From: Nocardioides sp. SR21
Lineage (GTDB): Bacteria > Actinomycetota > Actinomycetes > Propionibacteriales > Nocardioidaceae
Assembly: GCF_022761125.1 (NCBI RefSeq)
Contig: NZ_JAKWJR010000006.1
Location: forward strand, 186,001 to 250,000
Length of the DNA: 64,000 nt
Reading direction: 5' to 3'
Every line of letters begins with the position of its first letter. Positions within the stretch are counted from its first letter, which is position 1. The notes under the pieces are model-generated. The model worked only from the letters and a program-made list of their open reading frames with translations. It was not told the origin of the DNA and ran no database searches. Made by a program: the position numbers and the translations under genes. Shown here piece after piece: positions 1 to 10,848 of this stretch.

Positions 1-1269
1 CCGCTGCTGGCCGGGGTCCCGATGCCGTGGATGACCCGGTGGCCCGGCCGCTTCCCGCTGTTCTTCGAGTCGGCGTCGGGCGCTCGGCTCACCGACGTGG
101 ACGGGGTCGAGTACGTCGACCTCTGCCTCGGCGACACCGGCGCGATGACCGGTCACGGGCTGCCGCAGGTGGCCGATGCGATCGCCCAGCGGGCGCGGAC
201 CGGCATCACCACGATGCTGCCGTCGGCCGACGCGGTCTGGGTCGGCGAGGAGCTGGCCCGGCGCTTCGGGCTGCCGTCGTGGCAGCTGGCGATGTCGGCG
301 ACCGACGCGAACCGGTTCGTGCTGCGCTTCGCCCGCCACCTCACCGGCCGGCCGCGGGTCGCGGTCATGGACTGGTGTTACCACGGCACCGTCGACGAGA
401 CGCTGGCCGTGCTCGACGACGACCGCGTCGTGGCCCGGCCGGGCGCGCTCGGTCCTCAGGTGGCGGTGGCGGAGACGACCGCGGTCGTGCCGTTCAACGA
501 CCTCGACGCGCTCGACCGGCGGCTGGCCGAGGGCGACGTCGCCTGCCTGCTGATGGAGCCCGCGCTGACCAACATCGGGATCGTGCTGCCGGACCCGGGC
601 TACCTCGAAGGCGTGCGCGAGGTGACCCGGCGGCACGACGTGCTGTTGGTCATCGACGAGACCCACACGCTGTGCGCCGGCCCCGGTGGAGCCACCGCGG
701 CCTGGGGTCTCGATCCCGACTTCGTGGTCGTCGGCAAGCCGATCGGCGGTGGCATCCCGTGCGCGGCGTACGGCATGTCCGCGGCGGTGGCCGACCGGCT
801 CTCCGGCCCGATGCTCGGCCACGAGATCGACGTCGCCGGGGTCGGCGGCACCCTGACCGGCAACGCGCTCGCGCTCGCCGCGATCAAGGCCACCCTGTCG
901 AGCTGCCTGCGCGAGGCGGACTTCGCGGTCGCGATCCCGCTGGCCGAGCGCTTCACCGACGGCGTCTCCGGCGTGATCGCCGAGCACGGCCTCCCGTGGC
1001 ACGTGCAGCGGCTGGGCTGCCGGGCGGAGTACTGGTTCTGCCCTCCACCGCGCGACGGCGCGGCCGCTGCCGCCGCGGTCGACGAGGAGCTCGAGGGGCT
1101 GCTGCACCTGTGGTGCCTCAACCGCGGCGTGCTGCTCACGCCGTTCCACAACATGGCGCTGTTCAGCCCGCACCACACGGCCGCGGACGTCGACCGCCAC
1201 ACCGAGGTGTTCGGCGAGGCGATCGCGGCCCTCCTCTCCGAGGCCGGAGAGGTTGAGGGCCGCACCTGA
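1..1269 (+). CDS. Class-III PLP aminotransferase (5' end outside window)
   Basis: This is a PLP-dependent class-III aminotransferase resembling glutamate-1-semialdehyde aminomutase-like enzymes of uncertain substrate. The frame is open to base 1, and the residues before the Met at 22 (PLLAGVP) already fit the family, so the true start lies to the left. Counting from that Met, WCYHGTVDE lies at 118-126. The cofactor Asp is in VIDETHT (D212), and the Schiff-base lysine is in VVVGKPIGGG (K239). The C-terminal small domain is complete and ends at TGA 1267-1269. The next gene is convergent and about 17 bp away. Fold and cofactor are well supported; the reaction is not. Confidence 0.85.
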   Translation, partial: PLLAGVPMPWMTRWPGRFPLFFESASGARLTDVDGVEYVDLCLGDTGAMTGHGLPQVADAIAQRARTGITTMLPSADAVWVGEELARRFGLPSWQLAMSATDANRFVLRFARHLTGRPRVAVMDWCYHGTVDETLAVLDDDRVVARPGALGPQVAVAETTAVVPFNDLDALDRRLAEGDVACLLMEPALTNIGIVLPDPGYLEGVREVTRRHDVLLVIDETHTLCAGPGGATAAWGLDPDFVVVGKPIGGGIPCAAYGMSAAVADRLSGPMLGHEIDVAGVGGTLTGNALALAAIKATLSSCLREADFAVAIPLAERFTDGVSGVIAEHGLPWHVQRLGCRAEYWFCPPPRDGAAAAAAVDEELEGLLHLWCLNRGVLLTPFHNMALFSPHHTAADVDRHTEVFGEAIAALLSEAGEVEGRT

Positions 1270-1286
1270 GGGGTCTCGAAACCGGG

Positions 1287-1685
1287 CTAGGCCGTCCCGA
1301 GCGAGGCGAAGCTGATCACGATGACGAACAGCAGCAGCAGGAGCGAGAGCCCGAGCAGGACCGTGCCGACGATCCCGCAGATCCGGCCGGCGTTGGCGGT
1401 GCTCCGCCCGCCCAGCTGACCGCCGCTGGCGTCGATCTCCTTGACCACCTTGTTGCCCATGACCCAGGCGAACACCGAGAGCACCTGGCAGGCGACCAGC
1501 CCGATGATGCCGAGCACCAGGATCATCGTGGCCTGCGGGTGGTCGCGAGGGCCGTACTGCGGCTGCTGGCCGTAGGCCTGGTACGGCGGCTGGCCGGGCG
1601 GCTGCTGGCCGTAGCCCGGCGCCTGCTGGCCGTAGGGGTTGGGCGGCTGCTGCTCGCCGTACGGCGGCGGGGCGTTGTCGCTCAT
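1287..1685 (-). CDS. DUF4190 small membrane protein with Pro/Gln/Tyr-rich N-terminus
   Basis: This 132-residue protein has a disordered N-terminal third made of imperfect PYGQQ/PGYGQQ repeats. Two hydrophobic helices follow (around TMILVLGIIGLVACQVL and VGTVLLGLSLLLLLFVIVI). The loop NKVVKEIDASGG between them is typical of DUF4190 proteins of actinobacteria. The start is placed at ATG 1685 (MSDNAPPPYG). An in-frame TTG at 1697 would add four residues. Function is unknown; similar proteins are small envelope proteins. It lies downstream of the tuf terminator on the same strand and is probably transcribed separately. Confidence 0.75.
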   Translation of the reverse strand: MSDNAPPPYGEQQPPNPYGQQAPGYGQQPPGQPPYQAYGQQPQYGPRDHPQATMILVLGIIGLVACQVLSVFAWVMGNKVVKEIDASGGQLGGRSTANAGRICGIVGTVLLGLSLLLLLFVIVISFASLGTA

Positions 1686-1758
1686 GCCGCTATCCAAGCA
1701 TGGGTCGTCCGCCTCTCGGCTGCCTCCACACCCACCTGAGGCGGACGACCCGAAATGG

Positions 1759-1796
1759 CAGGAACCCCCGCCGGCCGAAGCCGACGGGGGTTCCTG
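1759..1796 (-). terminator. Hairpin terminator after tuf
   Basis: A perfect 12-bp inverted repeat (1759-1770 with 1785-1796) encloses a 14-nt loop, just past the tuf stop codon. On the minus strand it is followed by CCATTTCGGG with only a short U stretch, as is usual for high-GC actinobacteria. Confidence 0.85.
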
Positions 1797-1813
1797 GTGC
1801 TTGCTGGGTCAGA

Positions 1814-3007
<1,194 letters not shown>

Positions 3008-3074
3008 TGGGGCTCCTCCTGTGTGGGTTGTTACTTGACTCGTAGAAAAGTGGTGCAGCCGAGGGTCCGGACGA

Positions 3075-5186
<2,112 letters not shown>

Positions 5187-5270
5187 TGTCGTTGCGTCCT
5201 TAGAAAGTAGGAAGGACTGGGGAGCCGGGGAGGAACGCCGACGGGGTACGTCGTGCCCCTCCCCGCGCGA

Positions 5271-5741
5271 TCACCAGCGGTAGTGGGCGAAGGCCTTGTT
5301 GGACTCGGCCATCTTGTGGGTGTCCTCGCGCTTCTTCACAGCGGCACCGAGGCCGTTGGAGGCGTCGAGGATCTCGTTCATCAGTCGCTCGGACATCGTC
5401 TTCTCGCGACGGTCCTGGGCGTAGCCGACCAGCCAGCGCAGCGCGAGCGTGGTGCCGCGCGTGCCCTTGACCTCGATCGGGACCTGGTAGGTCGCACCGC
5501 CGACGCGGCGCGACTTGACCTCGATGGCCGGCTTCACGTTGTCGAGCGCACGCTTCAGCGTGAGGACGGGGTCGGTGCCCGTCTTCTCGCGGCAGCCCTC
5601 GAGGGCGCTGTAGACGATGCGCTGAGCGACCTGCTTCTTGCCGTCCTGCAGCACCTTCGAGACGAGCTGGGAGACCAGCTGCGACCCGTAGACCGGGTCG
5701 ATGTCGATAGGCCGCTTGGGAGCGGGACCCTTGCGCGGCAT
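5271..5741 (-). CDS. rpsG: 30S ribosomal protein S7
   Basis: S7 is the primary 16S rRNA-binding protein that nucleates assembly of the 30S head. The product is 156 residues, matching actinobacterial S7: [11 protein letters not shown] at the start, [20 protein letters not shown], and the conserved [14 protein letters not shown] near residue 78. It ends AFAHYRW. The ATG at 5741 lies one base after the rpsL TGA (5743-5745), so the two are very likely translationally coupled. It precedes fusA. Confidence 0.98.
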   Translation of the reverse strand: MPRKGPAPKRPIDIDPVYGSQLVSQLVSKVLQDGKKQVAQRIVYSALEGCREKTGTDPVLTLKRALDNVKPAIEVKSRRVGGATYQVPIEVKGTRGTTLALRWLVGYAQDRREKTMSERLMNEILDASNGLGAAVKKREDTHKMAESNKAFAHYRW

Positions 5742-5742
5742 A

Positions 5743-6117
5743 TCAGCTCTTCTCCTTCTTCGCGCCGTAACGGCTGCGGGCCTGCTTGCGGTTCTTGACG
5801 CCCTGGGCGTCCAGCGTGCCGCGAATGATCTTGTAGCGAACGCCGGGAAGGTCCTTCACACGGCCGCCGCGGACGAGCACGATCGAGTGCTCCTGGAGGT
5901 TGTGACCAACGCCCGGGATGTACGCCGTGACCTCGACGCCGCTCGACAGGCGCACGCGGGCGACCTTGCGGAGAGCGGAGTTCGGCTTCTTCGGGGTGGT
6001 GGTGTAGACGCGGGTGCAGACACCGCGTCGCTGGGGCGAACCCTTCAGGGCAGGCGTCTTGCTCTTCGACACCTTGTCCTGGCGGCCCTTGCGGACCAAC
6101 TGATTAATGGTGGGCAC
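5743..6117 (-). CDS. rpsL: 30S ribosomal protein S12
   Basis: S12 forms part of the decoding centre and the streptomycin site. With GTG 6117 as start ([11 protein letters not shown]) it is 124 residues, the same as other actinobacterial S12 proteins; AAGGGGA lies a few bases upstream. The frame remains open further upstream but the extra residues are not S12. [15 protein letters not shown] carries K43, and GGRVKDLPG carries K88. Both are the usual streptomycin-sensitive residues, so no resistance allele is seen. It is the first gene of the rpsL-rpsG-fusA-tuf operon. Confidence 0.98.
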   Translation of the reverse strand: MPTINQLVRKGRQDKVSKSKTPALKGSPQRRGVCTRVYTTTPKKPNSALRKVARVRLSSGVEVTAYIPGVGHNLQEHSIVLVRGGRVKDLPGVRYKIIRGTLDAQGVKNRKQARSRYGAKKEKS

Positions 6118-6280
6118 CGGGTGGTTCCCCTTCGTTGTGGCTATCAGTACGCGCACTCTGCACGCACGGGAAATGCTGGCGGTCTGGGCGGTGCTAGGTC
6201 GACCTGAGCCGCTCCCCCCGAGGTCGGGCGTGTCGCCCGTCCTGACGAGGACTTGCGCGCCGGAGACGAGGACTGGATTC
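6118..6280. other. Intergenic region holding the str-operon promoter
   Basis: These 163 bp lie between the MFS stop codon and the rpsL start, both on the minus strand. The region must contain the main rpsL promoter. I could not assign a confident -10/-35 pair. A small hairpin (CGGCGC-type arms, 6225-6230 with 6234-6239) may end the MFS transcript. Confidence 0.4.
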
Positions 6281-7582
6281 CTACGACTGGGTCCGGGCAC
6301 GCGCAACGGCCTGGTTGTCCCAGACACGAGGAAAAAGGTTACCCGCGCCGGATACACCGGTCAAAACGCGCCGACGCCTCACGTACCAGCCCGCGGACAC
6401 CGCCACGCCGACCATCGTGAGCAGGCCGCCGAGCACCAGCGTCCAGCGGGCGCCGAACGTCTCGCCGATCCACCCGATGACGGGCGCACCGATCGGCGTA
6501 CCGCCCATGAAGATCATCATGTACAGCGCCATCACCCGCCCGCGCAGCGCGGCGTCGGTGGACACCTGCATGAGCGTGTTCGCCGCGGTGACCATGGTCA
6601 GGGAGGACAGCCCGATGAGCGGCATCCAGAGCGCGAACAGGGTGTACGTCGGCAACAGCCCGGCGACGACCTCGAGCGCGCCGAACACCATCGCCGCGCC
6701 GACCACGAGCCGGAGCGGGACCATCGGGCGGCGGGCCGCGAGCAGCGCACCGGTCAGCGAGCCGACTGCGAGGAAGGTGCCGAGCAGGCCGTACGCCGCG
6801 GCGCCGCGGTGGAACACGTCGGTGGCCATCAGCGCGGAGGTCATCTGGAAGTTCATGCCGAACGTGCCGGCGCAGAACACGATCGCGAGGATCAGCATCA
6901 GGTCCGGCCGGCCGCGGACGTAGCGGACGCCCTCGCGGATCATCCCCTTGCCGCGGGCCGCGGGCGTCGGCGTGCGCAGCAGGTCCGGGTTCATCCGGCG
7001 CAGCACGAGCACGGGCCCGATGTAGCTGACCGCGTTGAGGACGATGACGTACCCGGTCGCCTCGGCCCCTCCCCCGAACAGGCCGATCAGCAGACCGGCG
7101 ATCGCCGGGCCGACGATCCGCGCCGCGTTGAACGACGCCGAGTTGAGGCCGACCGCGTTGGTCAGCTCGTCCTTGGTCACGATCTCGCTGACAAACGACT
7201 GGCGCGCCGGGCCGTCGAAGGCGGTGCCGATGCCGAACACGAACGCGAGGACGTAGACGTGCCACACCTCGGCCTGACCGGTGACGGCGAGCACGCCGAG
7301 CAGGAGCGCGGGCAGCGCCATCATCACCTGGGTGACCTGGAGCAGCGCCCGCTTCGGGAACCGGTCCGCGATCAGGCCGGCGTACGGAGAGAGCAGCAGG
7401 ATCGGCAGGAACTGCAGACCCGTGGTGATGCCGACCGACGTACCTCCCTGCGAGCCCGGCACGTGCAGCACCAGCCAGTCCTGCGCGACCCGCTGCATCC
7501 AGGTGCCGGTGTTCGACACCAGGGCGCCGGCGGCGTACAGGCGGTAGTTCGGGTTGGACAGGGCGCGGAACGTGGGGCTCAT
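6281..7582 (-). CDS. MFS transporter (EntS/MFS_3-type exporter)
   Basis: A 433-residue major-facilitator protein with about twelve membrane segments. [20 protein letters not shown] at the N-terminus and [15 protein letters not shown] are hallmarks of the MFS_3/EntS group. The motif-A-like loop [15 protein letters not shown] follows TM2. The group mainly exports siderophores or drugs; the substrate here is unknown. It starts 12 bp after the MarR gene with no clear RBS of its own, so marR-MFS is probably a coupled operon. This is the classic arrangement for a ligand-inducible efflux pump. Confidence 0.85.
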   Translation of the reverse strand: MSPTFRALSNPNYRLYAAGALVSNTGTWMQRVAQDWLVLHVPGSQGGTSVGITTGLQFLPILLLSPYAGLIADRFPKRALLQVTQVMMALPALLLGVLAVTGQAEVWHVYVLAFVFGIGTAFDGPARQSFVSEIVTKDELTNAVGLNSASFNAARIVGPAIAGLLIGLFGGGAEATGYVIVLNAVSYIGPVLVLRRMNPDLLRTPTPAARGKGMIREGVRYVRGRPDLMLILAIVFCAGTFGMNFQMTSALMATDVFHRGAAAYGLLGTFLAVGSLTGALLAARRPMVPLRLVVGAAMVFGALEVVAGLLPTYTLFALWMPLIGLSSLTMVTAANTLMQVSTDAALRGRVMALYMMIFMGGTPIGAPVIGWIGETFGARWTLVLGGLLTMVGVAVSAGWYVRRRRVLTGVSGAGNLFPRVWDNQAVARARTQS

Positions 7583-7594
7583 AAAGCGGTGAGG

Positions 7595-8047
7595 TCAGTC
7601 CTTCTGAGCGAGCAGCTCGATGATCGGGGCGGCGGCGCGCAGGGTCGCGCGCTCTTCGGGGGTCAGGTCGACCAGGCGCCGGGCCAGCCAGGCGTCGCGC
7701 CGGTCGCGGTCGGCGGCCACGCGGGCCCGGCCGGTGTCGGTGAGCTCGACGACGACCTGGCGGCCGTCGGTCTCGTGGGGACGGCGTACGACGTCGCCGC
7801 TCTCCTGCAGGCAGTTCACGGTGCGGGTCATCGACGGCGGCTGGACCCGTTCCCACGTGGCGAGCTCGCCGATGGTCAGCGGCCCGTTGCGGAAGAGGCA
7901 GCCGAGCACCGCCATCTGGTTCAGGCTCAGCTCGTTGTCCGGGTGCCGCTCGTTGGCGAGGCGCCGGCGCAGGCGCATGACACTGAGGCGCAGCTCCGCT
8001 GCGAGCCCGGCGTCGGTCGTGGTCGGCATATCGTTAGCATAACTCAT
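7595..8047 (-). CDS. MarR-family transcriptional regulator
   Basis: A 150-residue winged-helix repressor. The MarR core runs from LSLNQMAVLGCLFRNGPLTIGELA through the recognition helix SMTRTVNCLQESGDVVRR. The wing ETDGRQVVVELTDTGR follows, and the C-terminal dimerisation helix ends LLAQKD. Start choice: ATG 8047 (MSYANDM) has AAAGG two bases upstream; ATG 8029 (MPTTTDAG) would leave the TTAGCA/TGCTAA palindrome entirely in the leader. MarR proteins commonly bind such palindromes to repress themselves and the adjoining exporter. Ligand unknown. Confidence 0.88.
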   Translation of the reverse strand: MSYANDMPTTTDAGLAAELRLSVMRLRRRLANERHPDNELSLNQMAVLGCLFRNGPLTIGELATWERVQPPSMTRTVNCLQESGDVVRRPHETDGRQVVVELTDTGRARVAADRDRRDAWLARRLVDLTPEERATLRAAAPIIELLAQKD

Positions 8048-8059
8048 TACCTTTGCTAA
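8034..8059. promoter_or_regulatory. Likely MarR operator
   Basis: Perfect half-sites TTAGCA (8034-8039) and TGCTAA (8054-8059) are separated by 14 bp and overlap the start of the MarR gene. Position and symmetry suit autoregulation of the marR-MFS operon. Binding is inferred. Confidence 0.55.
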
Positions 8060-8075
8060 GCATTCCGGGACAGAG

Positions 8076-8114
8076 CAGCGGCCCGTCCCCCGGCGAATGG
8101 GGGACGGGCCGCTG
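8076..8114 (-). terminator. Hairpin terminator after the purine permease
   Basis: A perfect 16-bp inverted repeat (8076-8091 with 8099-8114, 7-nt loop) lies 12 bp past the permease stop codon. There is no U-tract. It lies on the upstream side of the marR promoter, so it also separates the two units. Confidence 0.85.
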
Positions 8115-8126
8115 GTCAGGAGTGGC

Positions 8127-9566
8127 TCAGGTGAGCCAGCCGGTGATCGGGCCGATCGCGAAGTACACGACGAACGCCGCGGCGACGGCCCACATCAGCG
8201 GGTGGACCGCAGCGGCCTTGCCGCGCACGATCTTGATGAGCACGTAGGTGATGAAGCCGGCACCGATGCCGACGGTGATCGAGTAGGTGAACGGCATCAG
8301 CACGATCGTGAGGAACGCCGGGATCGCGATCTCGAGGTCGTCCCAGTCGATGCCCTTGACCTGCTGCATCATCAGGAAGCCGACCAGGACCAGCGCCGGG
8401 ACGGCGGCCTGCATCGGGATCATCGTGACGAGCGGCGCCAGGAAGATCGCGAACAGGAACAGGATGCCGGTGACGACCGAGGCGAGGCCGGTGCGGGCGC
8501 CTTCACCGACGCCCGAGGCCGACTCGATGTAGGACGTGTTCGACGAGACACCGCCCGCACCACCGGCGGCGGCCGCGATCGAGTCGACGACCAGGATGCG
8601 GCGGGTGTTCGGCGGGGTGCCGTCCTCCTGGAGCAGGCCGGCCTCGGCACCGATCGCGGTCATCGTGCCCATGGTGTCGAAGAAGTCGGCGAGCAGCAGC
8701 GTGAAGATCAGCAGCAGCACGGTGACGACGCCGGCGTTCTCCCACGAGCCGAGCAGGCTGAACTCACCGACCGTGCCGAAGTCGGGGGTCTTGATGACGT
8801 CCGACGGCCACTCCGGCGCGATGAGGCCCCACGCCGTGGGCTCGAGGTCGGCGATCGCCTGGACCACGAAGGCGAGCGCCGTCGCGGCGGCGATGGAGAT
8901 CAGGATCGCGCCCTTGATGTGACGCACCCAGAGGGCGATGACCAGCAGCAGGCCGACGCAGAAGACCACCACCGGCCAGCCGGTGAGCTCGCCACCCTGG
9001 CCGAGCTCGACCGGGACCGTGTTCGTCTCGCTGTCGGTCTTGGTGACGAAGCCGGAGTCGACGAAGCCGATCAGCGCGATGAAGAGACCGATACCGACCG
9101 AGATCGCGACCTTCAGCTCGGCGGGCACGGCGTGGAACACCGCCTCGCGGAAGCCGGTGAGCACGAGCAGCAGGATCACCAGACCCTCGATCACGACCAG
9201 GCCCATCGCGTCCGCCCAGGTCATCTGGCTCGCGACCGAGTACGCGACGAACGCGTTGAGACCGAGGCCGGTGGCCAGTGCCAGCGGGTAGTTGGCGAGG
9301 ACGCCCATCAGGATCGTGACCACGCCGGCGACCAGCGCCGTACCCGCCGCGATCATCTCGAGGTTCGGCGCCGTGCCACCGCCGAGGAGGTTGCCGTCCT
9401 GGTCCGGCACGAAGCCGAGGATGAGGGGGTTCAGCACGATGATGTAGGCCATCGTGAAGAACGTGACGAAACCGCCGCGGACCTCGGTTCCCACCGTGGA
9501 TCCACGCTCGGAGATCTTGAAGAAACGATCGAGGCCGCCCGCCGGGGGCGCTGTCTGAGTGCTCAC
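8127..9566 (-). CDS. NCS2-family (AzgA-like) purine permease
   Basis: A 479-residue membrane permease of the nucleobase-cation symporter-2 family, AzgA branch, expected to import hypoxanthine, guanine or adenine by proton symport. FKISERGSTVGTEVRGGFVTFF at the N-terminus, the half-helix ATGLGLNAFVAYSV, and ADFFDTMGTMTAIGAEAGLL are branch signatures. The start is GTG 9566 (VSTQTAPPAG). GATAGT 7 nt upstream suggests a leaderless message; the frame upstream of 9566 lacks similarity. It is divergent from DUF2530 with 48 bp between starts. Confidence 0.88.
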   Translation of the reverse strand: MSTQTAPPAGGLDRFFKISERGSTVGTEVRGGFVTFFTMAYIIVLNPLILGFVPDQDGNLLGGGTAPNLEMIAAGTALVAGVVTILMGVLANYPLALATGLGLNAFVAYSVASQMTWADAMGLVVIEGLVILLLVLTGFREAVFHAVPAELKVAISVGIGLFIALIGFVDSGFVTKTDSETNTVPVELGQGGELTGWPVVVFCVGLLLVIALWVRHIKGAILISIAAATALAFVVQAIADLEPTAWGLIAPEWPSDVIKTPDFGTVGEFSLLGSWENAGVVTVLLLIFTLLLADFFDTMGTMTAIGAEAGLLQEDGTPPNTRRILVVDSIAAAAGGAGGVSSNTSYIESASGVGEGARTGLASVVTGILFLFAIFLAPLVTMIPMQAAVPALVLVGFLMMQQVKGIDWDDLEIAIPAFLTIVLMPFTYSITVGIGAGFITYVLIKIVRGKAAAVHPLMWAVAAAFVVYFAIGPITGWLT

Positions 9567-9573
9567 GGCGCGA

Positions 9574-9579
9574 ACTATC
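9574..9579 (-). promoter_or_regulatory. -10 box GATAGT for the purine permease
   Basis: GATAGT lies 7 nt before the GTG at 9566, at the spacing of a leaderless promoter. Confidence 0.5.
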
Positions 9580-9601
9580 GCAGAGCCGCGACCCCGTCGA
9601 C

Positions 9602-9607
9602 TAGCGT
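9602..9607 (+). promoter_or_regulatory. -10 box TAGCGT for the DUF2530 gene
   Basis: TAGCGT lies 7 nt before the GTG at 9615. With 9574-9579 it forms a compact divergent promoter. Confidence 0.5.
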
Positions 9608-9614
9608 GACACCC

Positions 9615-9908
9615 GTGGAATTCCGTGACGAGCAACCCATGCAGCACGACATCGGCAAGCGGACGTTCTTCGTCGCCGACGTCGAGCCGCTGGACGTCGA
9701 CGGAGTGCGGACCGTCGAGGTCGGTACGGCGCTGTGGCTGGTCGCGTTCATCGCCCTGCTGCCGTTCTACGGACGGCTCGAGGAGTCCGGCAACGAGTGG
9801 TGGCTGTGGACCTGCCTCGCGGGCGTCGGGCTGGGGCTCTTCGGCCTGGAGTACTGCCGCCGGCGGCGCAAGGCGCGCACCGAGCGAGCCTCGTCCTCGG
9901 TCGAGTAG
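9615..9908 (+). CDS. DUF2530 membrane protein
   Basis: A 97-residue protein with two predicted membrane helices (VGTALWLVAFIALLPFY and WWLWTCLAGVGLGLFGLEY). A basic tail CRRRRKARTERA follows. The core LDVDGVRTVEVGTALW is typical of DUF2530, found next to DUF3027 and MarR genes in many actinobacteria. The start is GTG 9615 (VEFRDEQPMQHD); ATG 9639 is an alternative. The TAG stop at 9906 is the first base of an intergenic repeat shared with 47322. Function unknown. Confidence 0.8.
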   Translation: MEFRDEQPMQHDIGKRTFFVADVEPLDVDGVRTVEVGTALWLVAFIALLPFYGRLEESGNEWWLWTCLAGVGLGLFGLEYCRRRRKARTERASSSVE

Positions 9909-10012
9909 CGAGCGCCAGCCTGCGTATCGAGGTCAGCTCGATCTCGATACGCCGATCACCCACTCGATCTGGCTGCTGCGTGCGGACCTTCGCACGCTCA
10001 GGTCCGGGCGGC
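9906..10012. repeat. Convergent-end repeat, copy 1
   Basis: This lies between the convergent DUF2530 and DUF3027 genes. It begins with TAGCGAGCGCCAGC, identical to 47322-47335, then carries CTCGATACGCCG, CTGGCTGCTGCGT, a small hairpin (CGGACCT with AGGTCCG) and CTCAGA in the same order as at 47.3-47.5 kb. The left end supplies the DUF2530 stop codon. It probably acts as a bidirectional terminator. Confidence 0.6.
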
Positions 10013-10807
10013 TCAGAGCCGGTCGATCTCGTCCGGGGTGAGGGTGTCGAACACCGGCTCCGGCAGCGGCACCGGCTCGTGCCGCTTGGCCAGGCGCACC
10101 TCGGAGTGCGCGCCGCAGCCGTGGTCGAACGACACGACCCGGCCGTCGTCGTTGGCGTCGCCGTTGGCGCACACGCCGAACATCTCCGACATGGGGCCGG
10201 CGATCCGCACCAGGAAGCCGCAGGTGGTGCAGCTGTCGGGTGCCGACTTGGCGATCGGGGAGTCCGGGCCGCCGTCGCCGTCGTACCACCGCTGCGCGGC
10301 GAGCTCGCGGCCCTCGAGGGACAGCGTGCGCACCCGGCCGAGGCCGAGGTCCTTCGCGACCTGGCGGACCTGCGCCTTGTCGTCGGCGTCCAGCGGGTCG
10401 TCGCCGATGAGGTACGTCGGGGCCAGCCGCGGGTCGTCGTCGTCGACCGGGAGCAGGTCGCCCGGCGACAGGTCGCCCGGCTTGATCCGCTCGCGGTAGG
10501 GCACCCAGGCCGGGGCGACGATCGCCTCGTCACCCGGGATCAGCACGATCTCGTCGACGGTGACCGACTTCTGGCGCGAGGCACGCGTGACGGTGACCGA
10601 CCAGCGCCAGCCGACGTACCCGGCGCGCTCGCAGGCGAAGAGGTGGGTGACGACGCGCTCGCCCTCGACGACGTGGCCCAGGTGGGCGCCGACGTCGGCG
10701 GCCGGGACGTCCTCGAGCAGCGCAGCGCGCGCCACGTCGACCGCCGCGACGGAGGCGGAGTCGGGCTTGGGGCGCGCGGTCGTGATCACGGCGTGATCAT
10801 CCCTCAT
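10013..10807 (-). CDS. DUF3027 protein
   Basis: A 264-residue soluble protein of the actinobacterial DUF3027 family (function unknown). The conserved N-terminal part is ACERAGYVGWRWSVTVTR, then VTVDEIVLIPGDEAIVAPAW. A probable metal site follows near residues 193-235: CTTCGFLVR, GVCANG and FDHGCGAHSE supply four cysteines and two histidines. The start is uncertain. ATG 10807 gives the full frame. GTG 10789 (VITTARPKPD) is 6 nt after GATGAT and would suit a leaderless message. A 17-bp palindrome (10783-10799) covers this region. Confidence 0.82.
   Translation of the reverse strand: MRDDHAVITTARPKPDSASVAAVDVARAALLEDVPAADVGAHLGHVVEGERVVTHLFACERAGYVGWRWSVTVTRASRQKSVTVDEIVLIPGDEAIVAPAWVPYRERIKPGDLSPGDLLPVDDDDPRLAPTYLIGDDPLDADDKAQVRQVAKDLGLGRVRTLSLEGRELAAQRWYDGDGGPDSPIAKSAPDSCTTCGFLVRIAGPMSEMFGVCANGDANDDGRVVSFDHGCGAHSEVRLAKRHEPVPLPEPVFDTLTPDEIDRL
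10783..10799. promoter_or_regulatory. Palindrome over the DUF3027 start
   Basis: TGATCAC-GGC-GTGATCA is a perfect 7+7 inverted repeat at the possible GTG start of the DUF3027 gene, in the divergent region with the MFS gene at 10849. It may be an operator; no regulator can be assigned. Confidence 0.35.
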
Positions 10808-10848
10808 CAGGGCCGGAACTGTCAGGTCGGGTGCGGCAGGATGGGCCC

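Noticed and set aside
8097-9614. Plus-strand frame over the purine permease
   Set aside because: Arg/Asp-rich antisense translation; only the end (from GTG 9615) is a real gene, DUF2530.
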